DNA from: Hyphomicrobiaceae bacterium
GTDB taxonomy: Bacteria; Pseudomonadota; Alphaproteobacteria; Rhizobiales; Hyphomicrobiaceae
Length of the DNA: 64,000 bases
Reading direction: 5' to 3'
Assembly: GCA_021730785.1 (NCBI GenBank)
Contig: JAKFWF010000027.1
Coordinates: 1-64,000 of the forward strand
The notes below the pieces were generated by a model, which saw only the letters and a list, made by a program, of their open reading frames with translations, was not told the DNA's origin and made no database searches. Below, one piece after another: positions 26,790 through 36,065 of the stretch. Both the position numbers and the translations under genes were made by a program. The stretch's first letter is position 1. Each line of letters starts with the position of its first letter.

Positions 26790-28001
26790 CTATGTTGCAA
26801 CGTGAATGATGTCGCTGGCGGCCATCGCGTCGATCTCGGCCTCGCTGAAGCCGACGTGTGCGAGCCAGCGGCGCGTATCGGCGCCGAGTGTTGGCGGCGT
26901 GGTCGGCGCCGGAAACGGCTCGCCCAGAACGAACCCTGGTCGCGTCACCCGCAGCGGCTGGTCGCACTCCGGCACGGGGTCCAGCGTCTCGACGAAGCCG
27001 CGACCGACGACTTGCGGTTCGCGGAGGATTTCCGGAACCGATAGTACCGCGCCGGCCGGCACGCCGGCCGCATTCAACAGGGGCTCCCATTCGTCGGCCG
27101 GGCGGGCGGCCAGAGCCCGGTTGATCTCCGCGCTCAGGGCTTCGCGATGGAGCTTGCGCGAGGTGCGATCACGAAAGCGCGCATCGGTGCACAGATCGGT
27201 GCGGCCGATCAGGTCGCACAGCTTTTCGAATTGCTTCTGCTCGTTCGCCGAAATGTTCAGCGGCCCGCTGGCGGTGGTGAAGGTGCCGGACGGAGCGGCG
27301 GTGAAGTTGTCGTTGCCCATGGGTTGCGGCACGACACCGGCGTTGAGATGGTTGGACACGACCCACCCCATGGCCGACAGCGTCGATTCGAGCAGCGACA
27401 CGTCGATGAAGCGGCCGCGGCCGTTGCTGCGCTGGTCGACGAGGGCAGCTGATATGGCGAACGCGGCGGTCATGCCTGCCATCGTGTCGCAGATCGGGAA
27501 GCCGGCGCGCAGCGGTGCGGACTTCTGGTCCCCTGTCACGCTCATGACGCCCGACAAACCTTGCACGATCTGGTCATAGGCCGGCCGGTCCGCCCACGGC
27601 CCGCTCTGCCCGAAGCCCGAGACGGCGCAGTAGATCAGCTTTGGATTACGCGCCGCCAGCACGTCATAGCCGAGTGCCAGGCGTTGCATGACGCCCGGCC
27701 GGAAGTTCTCGAGCACCACGTCGGCTGCATCGACGAGGCGAAGGAAGGCGTCGCGTCCACCCGCCGCCTTGAGATCGATCGCGACCGACTGCTTGCAGGC
27801 ATTGACCGCGACGAAAGACAAGCCGAACTGGCGCTTGGCCATCGCCGGATCGGCGCCCAGGTGTCGCGCGAGATCGCCGCCCTTCGGGTTCTCGATCTTG
27901 ATCACTTCCGCGCCGAGGCGGGCCAGATTGTAGCCGCAGAACGGTCCGGCCAGCACATTCGACAGGTCGAGAACGCGCACGCCAGCGAGCGGCAAGCCCA
28001 T
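26790..28001 (-). CDS. CaiB/BaiF family CoA-transferase
   Basis: LAGVRVLDLSNVLAGPFCGYNLARLGAEVIKIENPKGGD; GQSGPWADRPAYDQIVQGLSGVMSVTG. Confidence 0.93.
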   Translation of the reverse strand: MGLPLAGVRVLDLSNVLAGPFCGYNLARLGAEVIKIENPKGGDLARHLGADPAMAKRQFGLSFVAVNACKQSVAIDLKAAGGRDAFLRLVDAADVVLENFRPGVMQRLALGYDVLAARNPKLIYCAVSGFGQSGPWADRPAYDQIVQGLSGVMSVTGDQKSAPLRAGFPICDTMAGMTAAFAISAALVDQRSNGRGRFIDVSLLESTLSAMGWVVSNHLNAGVVPQPMGNDNFTAAPSGTFTTASGPLNISANEQKQFEKLCDLIGRTDLCTDARFRDRTSRKLHREALSAEINRALAARPADEWEPLLNAAGVPAGAVLSVPEILREPQVVGRGFVETLDPVPECDQPLRVTRPGFVLGEPFPAPTTPPTLGADTRRWLAHVGFSEAEIDAMAASDIIHVAT

Positions 28002-28005
28002 CGTT

Positions 28006-28884
28006 TCAGCCCCCCGCCTCGGTCACGTCGACGGAAACGGTCACGACCTGGCCGCTACCGCCGAGCAGCACGCCGCTGATCGGGCTGACGTCGTCGTAGT
28101 CGCGGCCGTAGGCAACCACGACATGCTCGTCGCGCGGCATCAGGCCGTTGGTCGGATCGAAGTCGAGCCAGCCGGTGCCCGGCGCCCACACCGACAGCCA
28201 AGCGTGCGAGGCATCCGCGCCCACGAGCTTCGGCCGGCCCGGCGGCGGCCGCGTCAGCATGTAGCCGCTGACATAGCGGGCCGGCAGGCCGAGCGCGCGC
28301 AGGCAGCACAGCGACAGATGGGCGAAATCCTGGCACACGCCGCGCCGGGCGCTCAGGATCTGGGAAATCGGCGTCGAGATGTCGGTCGCTGCCGGATCGA
28401 ACGTGAAGTCCGCGTGGATGCGACGCGTCAGATCCCAGGCCGCTTCGAGAACGGGACGCCCTGGCAGAAACGAGCTTTGCACATAGTCCAGCGCCGCTGG
28501 CACGTAGGCGGTGTGGCGCGTGGCGCAGGCATAGTGCACGACGGCGGCATCGGCAGGCCCCGCACCCTGCGCGACGTCGCGGGCCACCTGTTCCCACGGT
28601 ATGCTGGCGGCGAGATCGGCGGCAACGCCCGCATGCACCTCGACCGAACTGCGCGCATGCACCACGAGTTCGCTGTGCTCGTCCTCGATGACCAGGATCG
28701 AGAACGGATTGCCGAAGTAGTCGACGAGATCGTAGCGGGCGACGGGGGCTGGATCGATCAGCAGGCTGTGGCGCACCACGGTCTGGCGATCGAGCGAGCG
28801 CGGCGCCAGGTGCACGATGTGCTGCGACTGGGCGACCGGCGCGCCGTAGCGGTAGCTGCTGCGATGGCTGACGTTGAACATCAT
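28006..28884 (-). CDS. Transglutaminase-like family protein
   Basis: Triad-like motifs GVCQDFAHLSLCCLRALGLPARYVSGY, DASHAWLSVWAPG, WLDFDPTNG. Confidence 0.92.
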   Translation of the reverse strand: MMFNVSHRSSYRYGAPVAQSQHIVHLAPRSLDRQTVVRHSLLIDPAPVARYDLVDYFGNPFSILVIEDEHSELVVHARSSVEVHAGVAADLAASIPWEQVARDVAQGAGPADAAVVHYACATRHTAYVPAALDYVQSSFLPGRPVLEAAWDLTRRIHADFTFDPAATDISTPISQILSARRGVCQDFAHLSLCCLRALGLPARYVSGYMLTRPPPGRPKLVGADASHAWLSVWAPGTGWLDFDPTNGLMPRDEHVVVAYGRDYDDVSPISGVLLGGSGQVVTVSVDVTEAGG

Positions 28885-31625
28885 CCCTGCAGCCTCGTGC
28901 CCGAGCGCACCCAGCGCGGTTCTTTTTCGGTCAGCGCGAAGTAGCGGCGGCCGAGCGCGTCGGACAACTTCGGCAGGGTGCTGATCTGTTCACCGAGCAG
29001 GGCCCGCAGCCGGGGCCGGGTGCGATCCGAGGCGACGGCGGCGAGATCGCCGACCTTGGCGACGCGTACCTGCGTCAGCAGCTGCAGCAGCAGCCGGTTT
29101 TCCTCGATCTGGCCGACGTGGGGACCGGCCTGCGGAAGCAGGTCGACATGGCGGGCCAGCGCCGCCAGTTGGAAGCCGAGACTGCGCGGATTGGTCTCGT
29201 CGATCAGCAGCAGGTCGAGGACCAGCGGCAGGATCGGCGCCAGCCGGTAGCGCGAGCGATAGGTGATGAAGCTGTCGCCGAGTTCCAGCACGAACAGCAG
29301 GCTGCCGGTCTCCATATCCTCGGTCTCGGCGGTGGCAAAGGCTGCCAGCATCGCGTCCGACAGGTTGAGCGCGCGCGACAGGCGGCGGCCCATGTCGAGG
29401 AACGACCAGCCGAAGTTGCGCGTCATGTTCTCGTGCATGAGGCCGTTGAAGGCGGCGAGCGCGCCGATGCCGGCATCGAGTTCGTCGAGGCTTTCGCCGA
29501 TCGGCTGTGGCATGGCTCCCGCATCGAACGCGGGCCTGAGCTGGAACGTGTTCAGCGTGCGCCAGGCTTCGAGCGACAGGCGGTCACGCACCAGGCTGGT
29601 GATACGGCGTACGTGGCCGAGCGTCTGCGGCAGTGCGAACGCATGCTGCGGCGAGTTCATCAACTCGTGTGCGAGGCGGCGGATCAGCTCGGCATCGGTC
29701 GCGGGCATCTTGCTGCGCGCACGCTGGCCCGGGTCCTTGTCGAGCAGCACCTCGATGACCTTGCGCGCGGCGCCCAGCTCCTGGCGCGGACCAGCATCGC
29801 CTTCGAGCCGGCCGAGCGCCTGGCGCAGGACACGCAACGTCCAGTCCGCCCGCTCGATGTAGCGCCCGAGCCAGAACAGATTGTCGGCCGCCCGGCTCGG
29901 CAGTTCGCGCGGCGAGCGCTGGATCTGCGCGCCCTCGATGGTCGGCTTCCACAGGCTGACGAACGGCGGCTGCGCGCGATCACCGATCACCCACACATCG
30001 CGCGATTCGCCGTCCGGCGCGCTGAGTGCCACGGCAGCTGTCGGATCGACCGTCATGGCAAGCCCGCCCGGCATGACGACGGGACCCTGCGGCGTCGCGG
30101 CGACGAACAGGCGCAGCGCGTAGGGCTTCGCCGTCAGCCCGTGTGGCGCCAGCGACGGCGTGGTGCCGAAACCGATCTTCTCCTCGGCAACGAGGGTTGC
30201 GCCCACCCGCTCGATATCAGCGATGAGGCCAGACCGCTCGGCTGCGGAAAGGCGGGCGGGATCGCGTCCCGGCACCGCGCGGCCGGGACGTGCCGTGCCT
30301 TCGCGGGTCGGGCGGATCACGTACTGGTCGAGGTTGGCGAGCACGCGTGCGCGTGCCAGCGGGTCGCCGAGCCACACCTTCGCGCCGTCGGGGATGAGCA
30401 AGTCTTCGCCGAGCAGTTGCCGGCTAAGTGCCGGCAGGTAGCTGCCGAGACCACGGTTTTCGGCAACTGCGGCGCCAAGTGCGTTCACCACCAGATCGGG
30501 CTGCCGGCGCACGGCCTGCACCAGCCCGACCGGCCCCTGGAACCCCGCCGCGTCGAGTTCCAGCGGATCGGCCGCGCCGCCGGCGACACAGCGCACGATG
30601 AGATCGATCGGCTTCAAGCCTTCCAGCGTCTTGAGGAACACGCGCTCGCCGACGACGCGCAGATCGCCGCCCTCGACCAGCAGGAAGCCCAAGTAGCGGG
30701 CGAGGTAGGCATGACTGAAGAAGTCGTTGTGATGCGGGCCGGGCGTCAGCAGGGCGATGCTCGGATCGGCCCGATTGACGCGCTTCGACAGCGCCGATTG
30801 CAGGGCCTGGAAGAACGGCGCCAGCCGCAGGGCGTTGGAGCTCGAGAACATCTCGCCCGCGGCATGCGCGTGGATGGTGCGGTTGGCGATGGCATAGCCG
30901 ATGCCGGCCGGCGTCTCGGCATGGGTGTCGATCACGCGCCAGCGGCCGTCGGCGCCGCGTGCCACGTCGGTCGCGAAAAACTGCAGATAGCCGCTGCCGG
31001 ACGGGATGTTGTGACAGGGACGCAGGAACGAGGGGTCGCTGAAGATCAGCGCCGCCGGAATATGGCCCGAGGCCAGCAGCCGCTGCGGCCCATAGACGTC
31101 GGCGAGGATCGCCTCGAACAGGCGAAAACGCTGCATCAACGCTTGCTCCAGGACGTGCCATTCGGCGGCCGGCAGGATGAGCGGCACGAGGTCGATCCGC
31201 CAGGGCTGGGCGGACTTGGTCGGGTCGGCGAACAGGTCATGCGCCATGCCCGTCTCGCGCACGCGCATGTTGAGGCGGTCGCTGCGCTCGAGCCTTGCCG
31301 CCGGCGACAGCAGGCGCATGGCATCGAGCAGGGGACGCCAGTGTGCCCGCACCGCGCCGCTGCCATCGATCAGTTCGTCGAAGCTGCCGCCCTCGCGCTG
31401 GTAGGTGGCGGCGGGGTCATCGAATTCGGCGGTCCAGAGCGGGGCTCGGACTTGCGCTGGCACATCGATCCGCGCTGGAACCTCGGGCTGGAGTTGTGCG
31501 CTCATCGTGTCGCCTTGCAGATCCTCATGCCCGTGCTGTTCCAGCGCCGATTGCCCCGAATCCATCGGAATTTGTGGCCTGGCCCCCAGTCCCAGGCGTT
31601 CTGCAATGGCTGCCCACAACCCCAT
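28881..31625 (-). CDS. Fusion of circularly permuted type 2 ATP-grasp-like domain and alpha-E (DUF403) domain
   Basis: HAETPAGIGYAIANRTIHA, LLTPGPHHNDFFSHAYLARYLGFLLVEGGDLRV, then RAADNLFWLGRYIERADWTLRVLRQALG (alpha-E); 914 aa. Confidence 0.88.
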   Translation of the reverse strand: MGLWAAIAERLGLGARPQIPMDSGQSALEQHGHEDLQGDTMSAQLQPEVPARIDVPAQVRAPLWTAEFDDPAATYQREGGSFDELIDGSGAVRAHWRPLLDAMRLLSPAARLERSDRLNMRVRETGMAHDLFADPTKSAQPWRIDLVPLILPAAEWHVLEQALMQRFRLFEAILADVYGPQRLLASGHIPAALIFSDPSFLRPCHNIPSGSGYLQFFATDVARGADGRWRVIDTHAETPAGIGYAIANRTIHAHAAGEMFSSSNALRLAPFFQALQSALSKRVNRADPSIALLTPGPHHNDFFSHAYLARYLGFLLVEGGDLRVVGERVFLKTLEGLKPIDLIVRCVAGGAADPLELDAAGFQGPVGLVQAVRRQPDLVVNALGAAVAENRGLGSYLPALSRQLLGEDLLIPDGAKVWLGDPLARARVLANLDQYVIRPTREGTARPGRAVPGRDPARLSAAERSGLIADIERVGATLVAEEKIGFGTTPSLAPHGLTAKPYALRLFVAATPQGPVVMPGGLAMTVDPTAAVALSAPDGESRDVWVIGDRAQPPFVSLWKPTIEGAQIQRSPRELPSRAADNLFWLGRYIERADWTLRVLRQALGRLEGDAGPRQELGAARKVIEVLLDKDPGQRARSKMPATDAELIRRLAHELMNSPQHAFALPQTLGHVRRITSLVRDRLSLEAWRTLNTFQLRPAFDAGAMPQPIGESLDELDAGIGALAAFNGLMHENMTRNFGWSFLDMGRRLSRALNLSDAMLAAFATAETEDMETGSLLFVLELGDSFITYRSRYRLAPILPLVLDLLLIDETNPRSLGFQLAALARHVDLLPQAGPHVGQIEENRLLLQLLTQVRVAKVGDLAAVASDRTRPRLRALLGEQISTLPKLSDALGRRYFALTEKEPRWVRSGTRLQG

Positions 31626-31681
31626 GCGACGCCCCGAATCGTGCGACTATCACACCTGCACAAGCTCCAGCCAAGTGGCCG

Positions 31682-34600
31682 TCACCGTGCCACGGTCGCC
31701 CGCCGCAGATCGAGCGTGAGCGGGAAGTCGCGATGCACGCCGATCTCGCGCAGCGACATCGACCCCGCTGTGTGGCCCATGTTCTGAAATCGCGCAAGGC
31801 GCCGGCCCTCGGCCTCGTAGGCGTTGACCGGGAACACGTCGGATCCGCGGCCACCTGGATGGGCCACGTGATACCGGCAGCCGCCGATCGAGCGCGACGC
31901 CCGGCGGTCGACGATGTCGAACGTGAGCGGCACGTGCGTCGCGATCATGGGATGCAGGCTCGATGGCGGGCTCCAGGCCTTGAACCGCACGCCGGCGATG
32001 AATTCGCCATTGGTGCCCGTGGGCGACAGCGGCACCTGATAGCCGTTGCAGGCGACAGCATAGCGGTCGCCGACCATGCCGGAAATGCGCACCTGCAGCC
32101 GCTCGACCGAGGAATCGACGTAGCGCGCCGTGCCGCCGACGACGCCCTCCTCGCCCAACACGTTCCACGGTTCGAGCGCGAGGCCGATGTCCAGCGTCAT
32201 GCCGCCGACGTCGACCTTGCCGCAGCGGGGAAAGCGGAAATCGCGATGGGGCACGTACCAGTCCGCAGCGACCGGCAGATTGGCCGCTTGCAGATCGGCG
32301 ATCACGTCCAGGAAATCGGCCCACACGAAGTGCCCCAGCATGAAGCGGTCGTGCAGCGCGGTGCCCCACGGTATCAGCTTTGCCGTGTAGGGGCGTTCCC
32401 AGAAACGGGCGATCAGCGCCCGCAGCAGCAGCTGCTGAGCCAGGCTCATGCGCGCATGCGGCGGCATCTCGAACGAGCGGAACTCGACGAGGCCGAGGCG
32501 CCCGGTCGGCCCTTCCGGTGCATAGAGCTTGTCGATGCAAATCTCGGCCCGGTGGGTGTTGCCGGTAACGTCGATCAGCAGGTTGCGGAACAGACGGTCG
32601 ACCAGCCACGGCGCAATCGGCGCGCCACCTGGCGCCGGCACCTGGGCCAGCGCGATCTCGAGTTCGTAGAGATTGTCGTGACGCGCTTCGTCGACGCGCG
32701 GCGCCTGGCTGGTCGGGCCGATGAACAGGCCCGAGAACAGGTAGGACAGCGAGGGATGGTTCTGCCAGTAGGCGATGAGGCTCGCCAGAAGATCGGGCCG
32801 CCGCAGAAATGGGCTGTCGGCCGGCGTGATGCCGCCCAGCACGATGTGGTTGCCGCCCTGCGTGCCGGTGTGGCGGCCATCGAGCATGAACTTCTCGGTG
32901 CCGAGACGGGCTTCCCGCGCCTCTTCATAGAGCGCGGTGGTGATCTCGACAGACTGCCGCCACGAGGTCGACGGCTGGATGTTGACCTCGACGACGCCAG
33001 GATCGGGTGTGACCTTGATGACGTTGAGGCGGGGGTCGAACGGCGGCTCATAGCCTTCGACGTGCACCGGCTGCCCGGTTTCCGCCGCCGCCGCCTCGAT
33101 GGCGCCGGCAAGCGCCGCATAATCCTCGGCATCGGCGAGCGGCGGCATGAACACGCACAGGTGGCCATTGCGCGGTTCGATCGACACTGCGGTGCGCACC
33201 GAGCCGTAGATTTCAGCGCCCGTGGCACCGGGTGGCTTTTTCGCTTCGAGGGTCACCGTGCGGCGCTGCTGCAGGATCACTTCGCGCTTCGGCAACGGCT
33301 GACGCTGGCCCAGCGGGTCGGCCGGCAGGACGTGGGGATAGTCGACCGCGGGCACGAAGGCTAACGCACTCAGGGGCAAGCGGAAACCGACGGGCGAGTC
33401 GCCCGGCTGCAGATAGAGCCGCTCGCGCCGCAGCGCCCAGCGCTCCGTCACCCAACGCCGGCCGCGATCCTGCGTCTGCCAGACCTGGACCGGCAGCACA
33501 TAGGCGCGGGGCGTGTTGAGGCCGGCATCGAACGCACGAACGAGGCGGGCACGCTCGACCGGATCGGCGACGCGCGGGTCATTGGGCTCGAGGTTCAGCG
33601 GCAGCTTCTGCTCGACGAGCACGAAGTGAGCGGGGTCCTCGAAGGCTGGCATCGCGCTGTCGGCGACGAGGCCCAGCTGCAAACACAGATGCTTCGCGAA
33701 CACGTTCGCCGTTTCGATCGTGGCCGGCTTGGCTGGCACCTCGCGGGCGATGCGGGCCGGATCGACCCACAGCGGCTCGCCATCGGCGCGCCAGTACACG
33801 GCGAAGGCCCAGCGCGGCAGCTGCTCGCCCGGATACCACTTGCCCTGCCCGTAATGCAGCAGGCCGCCGGGCGCGAACCGGCGCTGCAGCCGGCGCATGA
33901 GATCTTCGGCAAAGCGCCGCTTGGTGGGCCCGACCGCGGCCGTGTTCCACTCGGCCCCCTCGACATCGTCGATCGCGACGAAGGTCGGCTCGCCCCCCAT
34001 GCTGAGGCGGACGTCACCGGCGCGCAGCCGTTTGTCGACCGCATCGCCGGTGGCCAGGATCGAGCGCCATTGCGCGTCGTCGTAGGGCTTGGTGACGCGT
34101 GGCGTCTCGACGATCCGGGTGACGCCCATGTCAAACGAGAACGTGACCTCGGCCTTGGCGTGGCCACCGCTGATCGGCGCGGCACTGGACGGGTTCGGCG
34201 TCGCGGCCAGCGGAATATGCCCTTCGCCGGCAAGCAGACCGGACGTCGGATCGAGACCGATCCAGCCCGCGCCCGGCACATAGACCTCGGCCCAGGCGTG
34301 CAGATCGGTGAAGTCCTTGGTGGTGCCAGCCGGCCCATCGAGCGGCTTCTGGTCGGGCACCAGCTGGATCAGATACCCCGACACGAACCGGGCCGCGAGG
34401 CCGAGGCGGCGGAGGATCTGCACCAGCAACCAGCCGCTGTCGCGGCACGAGCCCGAGCCCTTGGTGAGGGTCTCTTCCGGCGTCTGCACGCCGGGTTCGA
34501 GCCGGATCAGATAGCCGATGTCGTTCGCCAGCTTGCGATTGAGGTCACACAGGAAGTCGATCGTCACGGTCGATTTGAGGTCGAGATCGCTGATATAGCG

Positions 34601-34984
34601 GTCGAGCCGCGGCGTTGCGGGCAATGGCTCCATGTTGGGCTTCAGTTCGGCCGCGAGCGTCGGCTCGTAGGTGAACGGCCAGGCCTTCACCTCCTCCTCG
34701 ACGAAGAAATCGAACGGGTTGATCACCGCCATGTCGGCGACCAGATCGACCGTGACGGAAAACTCTTCCGTCGGCTCCGGGATGATCACCCGCGCCTGGA
34801 AGTTGCCGAACGGGTCCTGCAGCCAGTTGAGCCAATGGTCCTTCGGCGACACGGTCAGCGAGTAGGCGAGAATGGGCGTGCGGCAATGGGGCGCCGGCCG
34901 CAGGCGGATCGTCTGCGGTCCCATGCCGATGCGCCGGTCATAGGCATAGGCGGTGCGATGCGTCAGGCTGACGTGCAGGGTCAT
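31682..34984 (-). CDS. Transglutaminase family protein with DUF2126 C-terminal region
   Basis: 1100 aa; GSCRDSGWLLVQILRRLGLAARFVSGYL, FTDLHAWAEVYVPGAGWIGLDPTSGLLAGEGHIPLAATP; C-terminal MLDGRHTGTQGGNHIVLGG. Confidence 0.92.
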   Translation of the reverse strand: MTLHVSLTHRTAYAYDRRIGMGPQTIRLRPAPHCRTPILAYSLTVSPKDHWLNWLQDPFGNFQARVIIPEPTEEFSVTVDLVADMAVINPFDFFVEEEVKAWPFTYEPTLAAELKPNMEPLPATPRLDRYISDLDLKSTVTIDFLCDLNRKLANDIGYLIRLEPGVQTPEETLTKGSGSCRDSGWLLVQILRRLGLAARFVSGYLIQLVPDQKPLDGPAGTTKDFTDLHAWAEVYVPGAGWIGLDPTSGLLAGEGHIPLAATPNPSSAAPISGGHAKAEVTFSFDMGVTRIVETPRVTKPYDDAQWRSILATGDAVDKRLRAGDVRLSMGGEPTFVAIDDVEGAEWNTAAVGPTKRRFAEDLMRRLQRRFAPGGLLHYGQGKWYPGEQLPRWAFAVYWRADGEPLWVDPARIAREVPAKPATIETANVFAKHLCLQLGLVADSAMPAFEDPAHFVLVEQKLPLNLEPNDPRVADPVERARLVRAFDAGLNTPRAYVLPVQVWQTQDRGRRWVTERWALRRERLYLQPGDSPVGFRLPLSALAFVPAVDYPHVLPADPLGQRQPLPKREVILQQRRTVTLEAKKPPGATGAEIYGSVRTAVSIEPRNGHLCVFMPPLADAEDYAALAGAIEAAAAETGQPVHVEGYEPPFDPRLNVIKVTPDPGVVEVNIQPSTSWRQSVEITTALYEEAREARLGTEKFMLDGRHTGTQGGNHIVLGGITPADSPFLRRPDLLASLIAYWQNHPSLSYLFSGLFIGPTSQAPRVDEARHDNLYELEIALAQVPAPGGAPIAPWLVDRLFRNLLIDVTGNTHRAEICIDKLYAPEGPTGRLGLVEFRSFEMPPHARMSLAQQLLLRALIARFWERPYTAKLIPWGTALHDRFMLGHFVWADFLDVIADLQAANLPVAADWYVPHRDFRFPRCGKVDVGGMTLDIGLALEPWNVLGEEGVVGGTARYVDSSVERLQVRISGMVGDRYAVACNGYQVPLSPTGTNGEFIAGVRFKAWSPPSSLHPMIATHVPLTFDIVDRRASRSIGGCRYHVAHPGGRGSDVFPVNAYEAEGRRLARFQNMGHTAGSMSLREIGVHRDFPLTLDLRRATVAR

Positions 34985-35045
34985 GGGGGCGGTTGTTTCG
35001 TGTTGCGGCGAGGCTGGCGGAACGGGCTGCGTGGCGCAACGAGGC

Positions 35046-36065
35046 TCACGACAGGGACTGTTTCTGCGAACCGCCGTCGGTTTGGGATTGGGACTGCGAG
35101 CGCGCGTTCGCGGGCGCCGGTTCGAGGGCGAAGAACGCGGTACTCAGATCTGCGGTCAGCGTGATCAGGCATTGCTGCAACCAGTCGTTCACCGCATGCA
35201 GCCGCACCACGAGATCGGGGTCCTTGGCGGCACTTTGCAAGCCCTCGATCAGCACCTCGATATGCTCCAGGGCTTTGCTGGCCTTACGCAACTGATAGCC
35301 GGCACGCAATTCGTGCAGCACGCGTTGGATCTCCAACACGCAATAGGCAACCGAGCGCGGCTGGCTTGCGTTATCGAGCAGGAAGTGTGCGACGCGGCTC
35401 GGATCGGCGCCCTGCGGTTCCAGCCGGCGGAAGGCCTGGTAGGCGGCGGCCGAGCGCAGGATCACCGACCAGAACGTGGTGTCGGCGGTCTGCCCGCCGT
35501 GGCTGGCGCCGGTGGCCAGTTGCGCGAACTTCACGTCGAGCAGGCGGCTCGTCTGGTCGGCGCGCTCGATCATCAGGCCGAGGCGAAAGAAGCGCTCACC
35601 CTCGTCGCGGTAGAGGGTACTGTCGGCAACACCGAGCTGTGCGTAGCAGCCGTCCTTGATGATGCCGCAGGTGCGCGACAGGGTGACGAGGTCGAAGTCC
35701 TCGGCGGTGAGCGCGGCCAGCCGGTTGTGGAAGCCGTTGAGCTGGCGCCACATCTCGGTCGGGATAATGGCACGCAATGCCCGCGCATTTTCACGGGCAG
35801 CGCGCACGGAGAACTGCACCGAGCCTGGATTGGCGACGTCTGCGACGTAGAACCGGATCACGTTCTTGAAGGACGTCTCGGCGTAGTCCTTGGCGAAGCG
35901 TTCCTCGGCGGAATAGAGCGTGACGAGCCAGCCCCACGACAGATCGTCGGCACTCGCCCGCCCGTAGGAGCTGTGCGTTTCGATGATGCGCGCGAGGCTG
36001 CCGGCCCGCTCGATGTAGCGTGCCAGCCAAAACAACTGCTCGGCATTGCGGGCGAGCAGGCTCAC
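35046..36065 (-). CDS. Alpha-E (DUF403) domain protein
   Basis: SLLARNAEQLFWLARYIERAGSLARIIETHSSYGR; overlaps the upstream ATP-grasp gene by 4 nt. Confidence 0.92.
   Translation of the reverse strand: MSLLARNAEQLFWLARYIERAGSLARIIETHSSYGRASADDLSWGWLVTLYSAEERFAKDYAETSFKNVIRFYVADVANPGSVQFSVRAARENARALRAIIPTEMWRQLNGFHNRLAALTAEDFDLVTLSRTCGIIKDGCYAQLGVADSTLYRDEGERFFRLGLMIERADQTSRLLDVKFAQLATGASHGGQTADTTFWSVILRSAAAYQAFRRLEPQGADPSRVAHFLLDNASQPRSVAYCVLEIQRVLHELRAGYQLRKASKALEHIEVLIEGLQSAAKDPDLVVRLHAVNDWLQQCLITLTADLSTAFFALEPAPANARSQSQSQTDGGSQKQSLS

Noticed and set aside
26768-26790. cttgacccaac near the citryl-CoA lyase start as a second copy of the 7.7-kb palindrome arm
   Set aside because: Only an 11-bp match without the paired arm or direct repeats; likely chance.
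29118-31787. 889-aa plus-strand ORF antisense to the ATP-grasp/alpha-E fusion
   Set aside because: Low-complexity R/A/Q/H-rich translation, no recognisable motif; the minus-strand frame is clearly coding.
31295-33364. 689-aa plus-strand ORF antisense to the DUF2126 transglutaminase
   Set aside because: Shadow frame of the minus-strand gene; no domain-like sequence.
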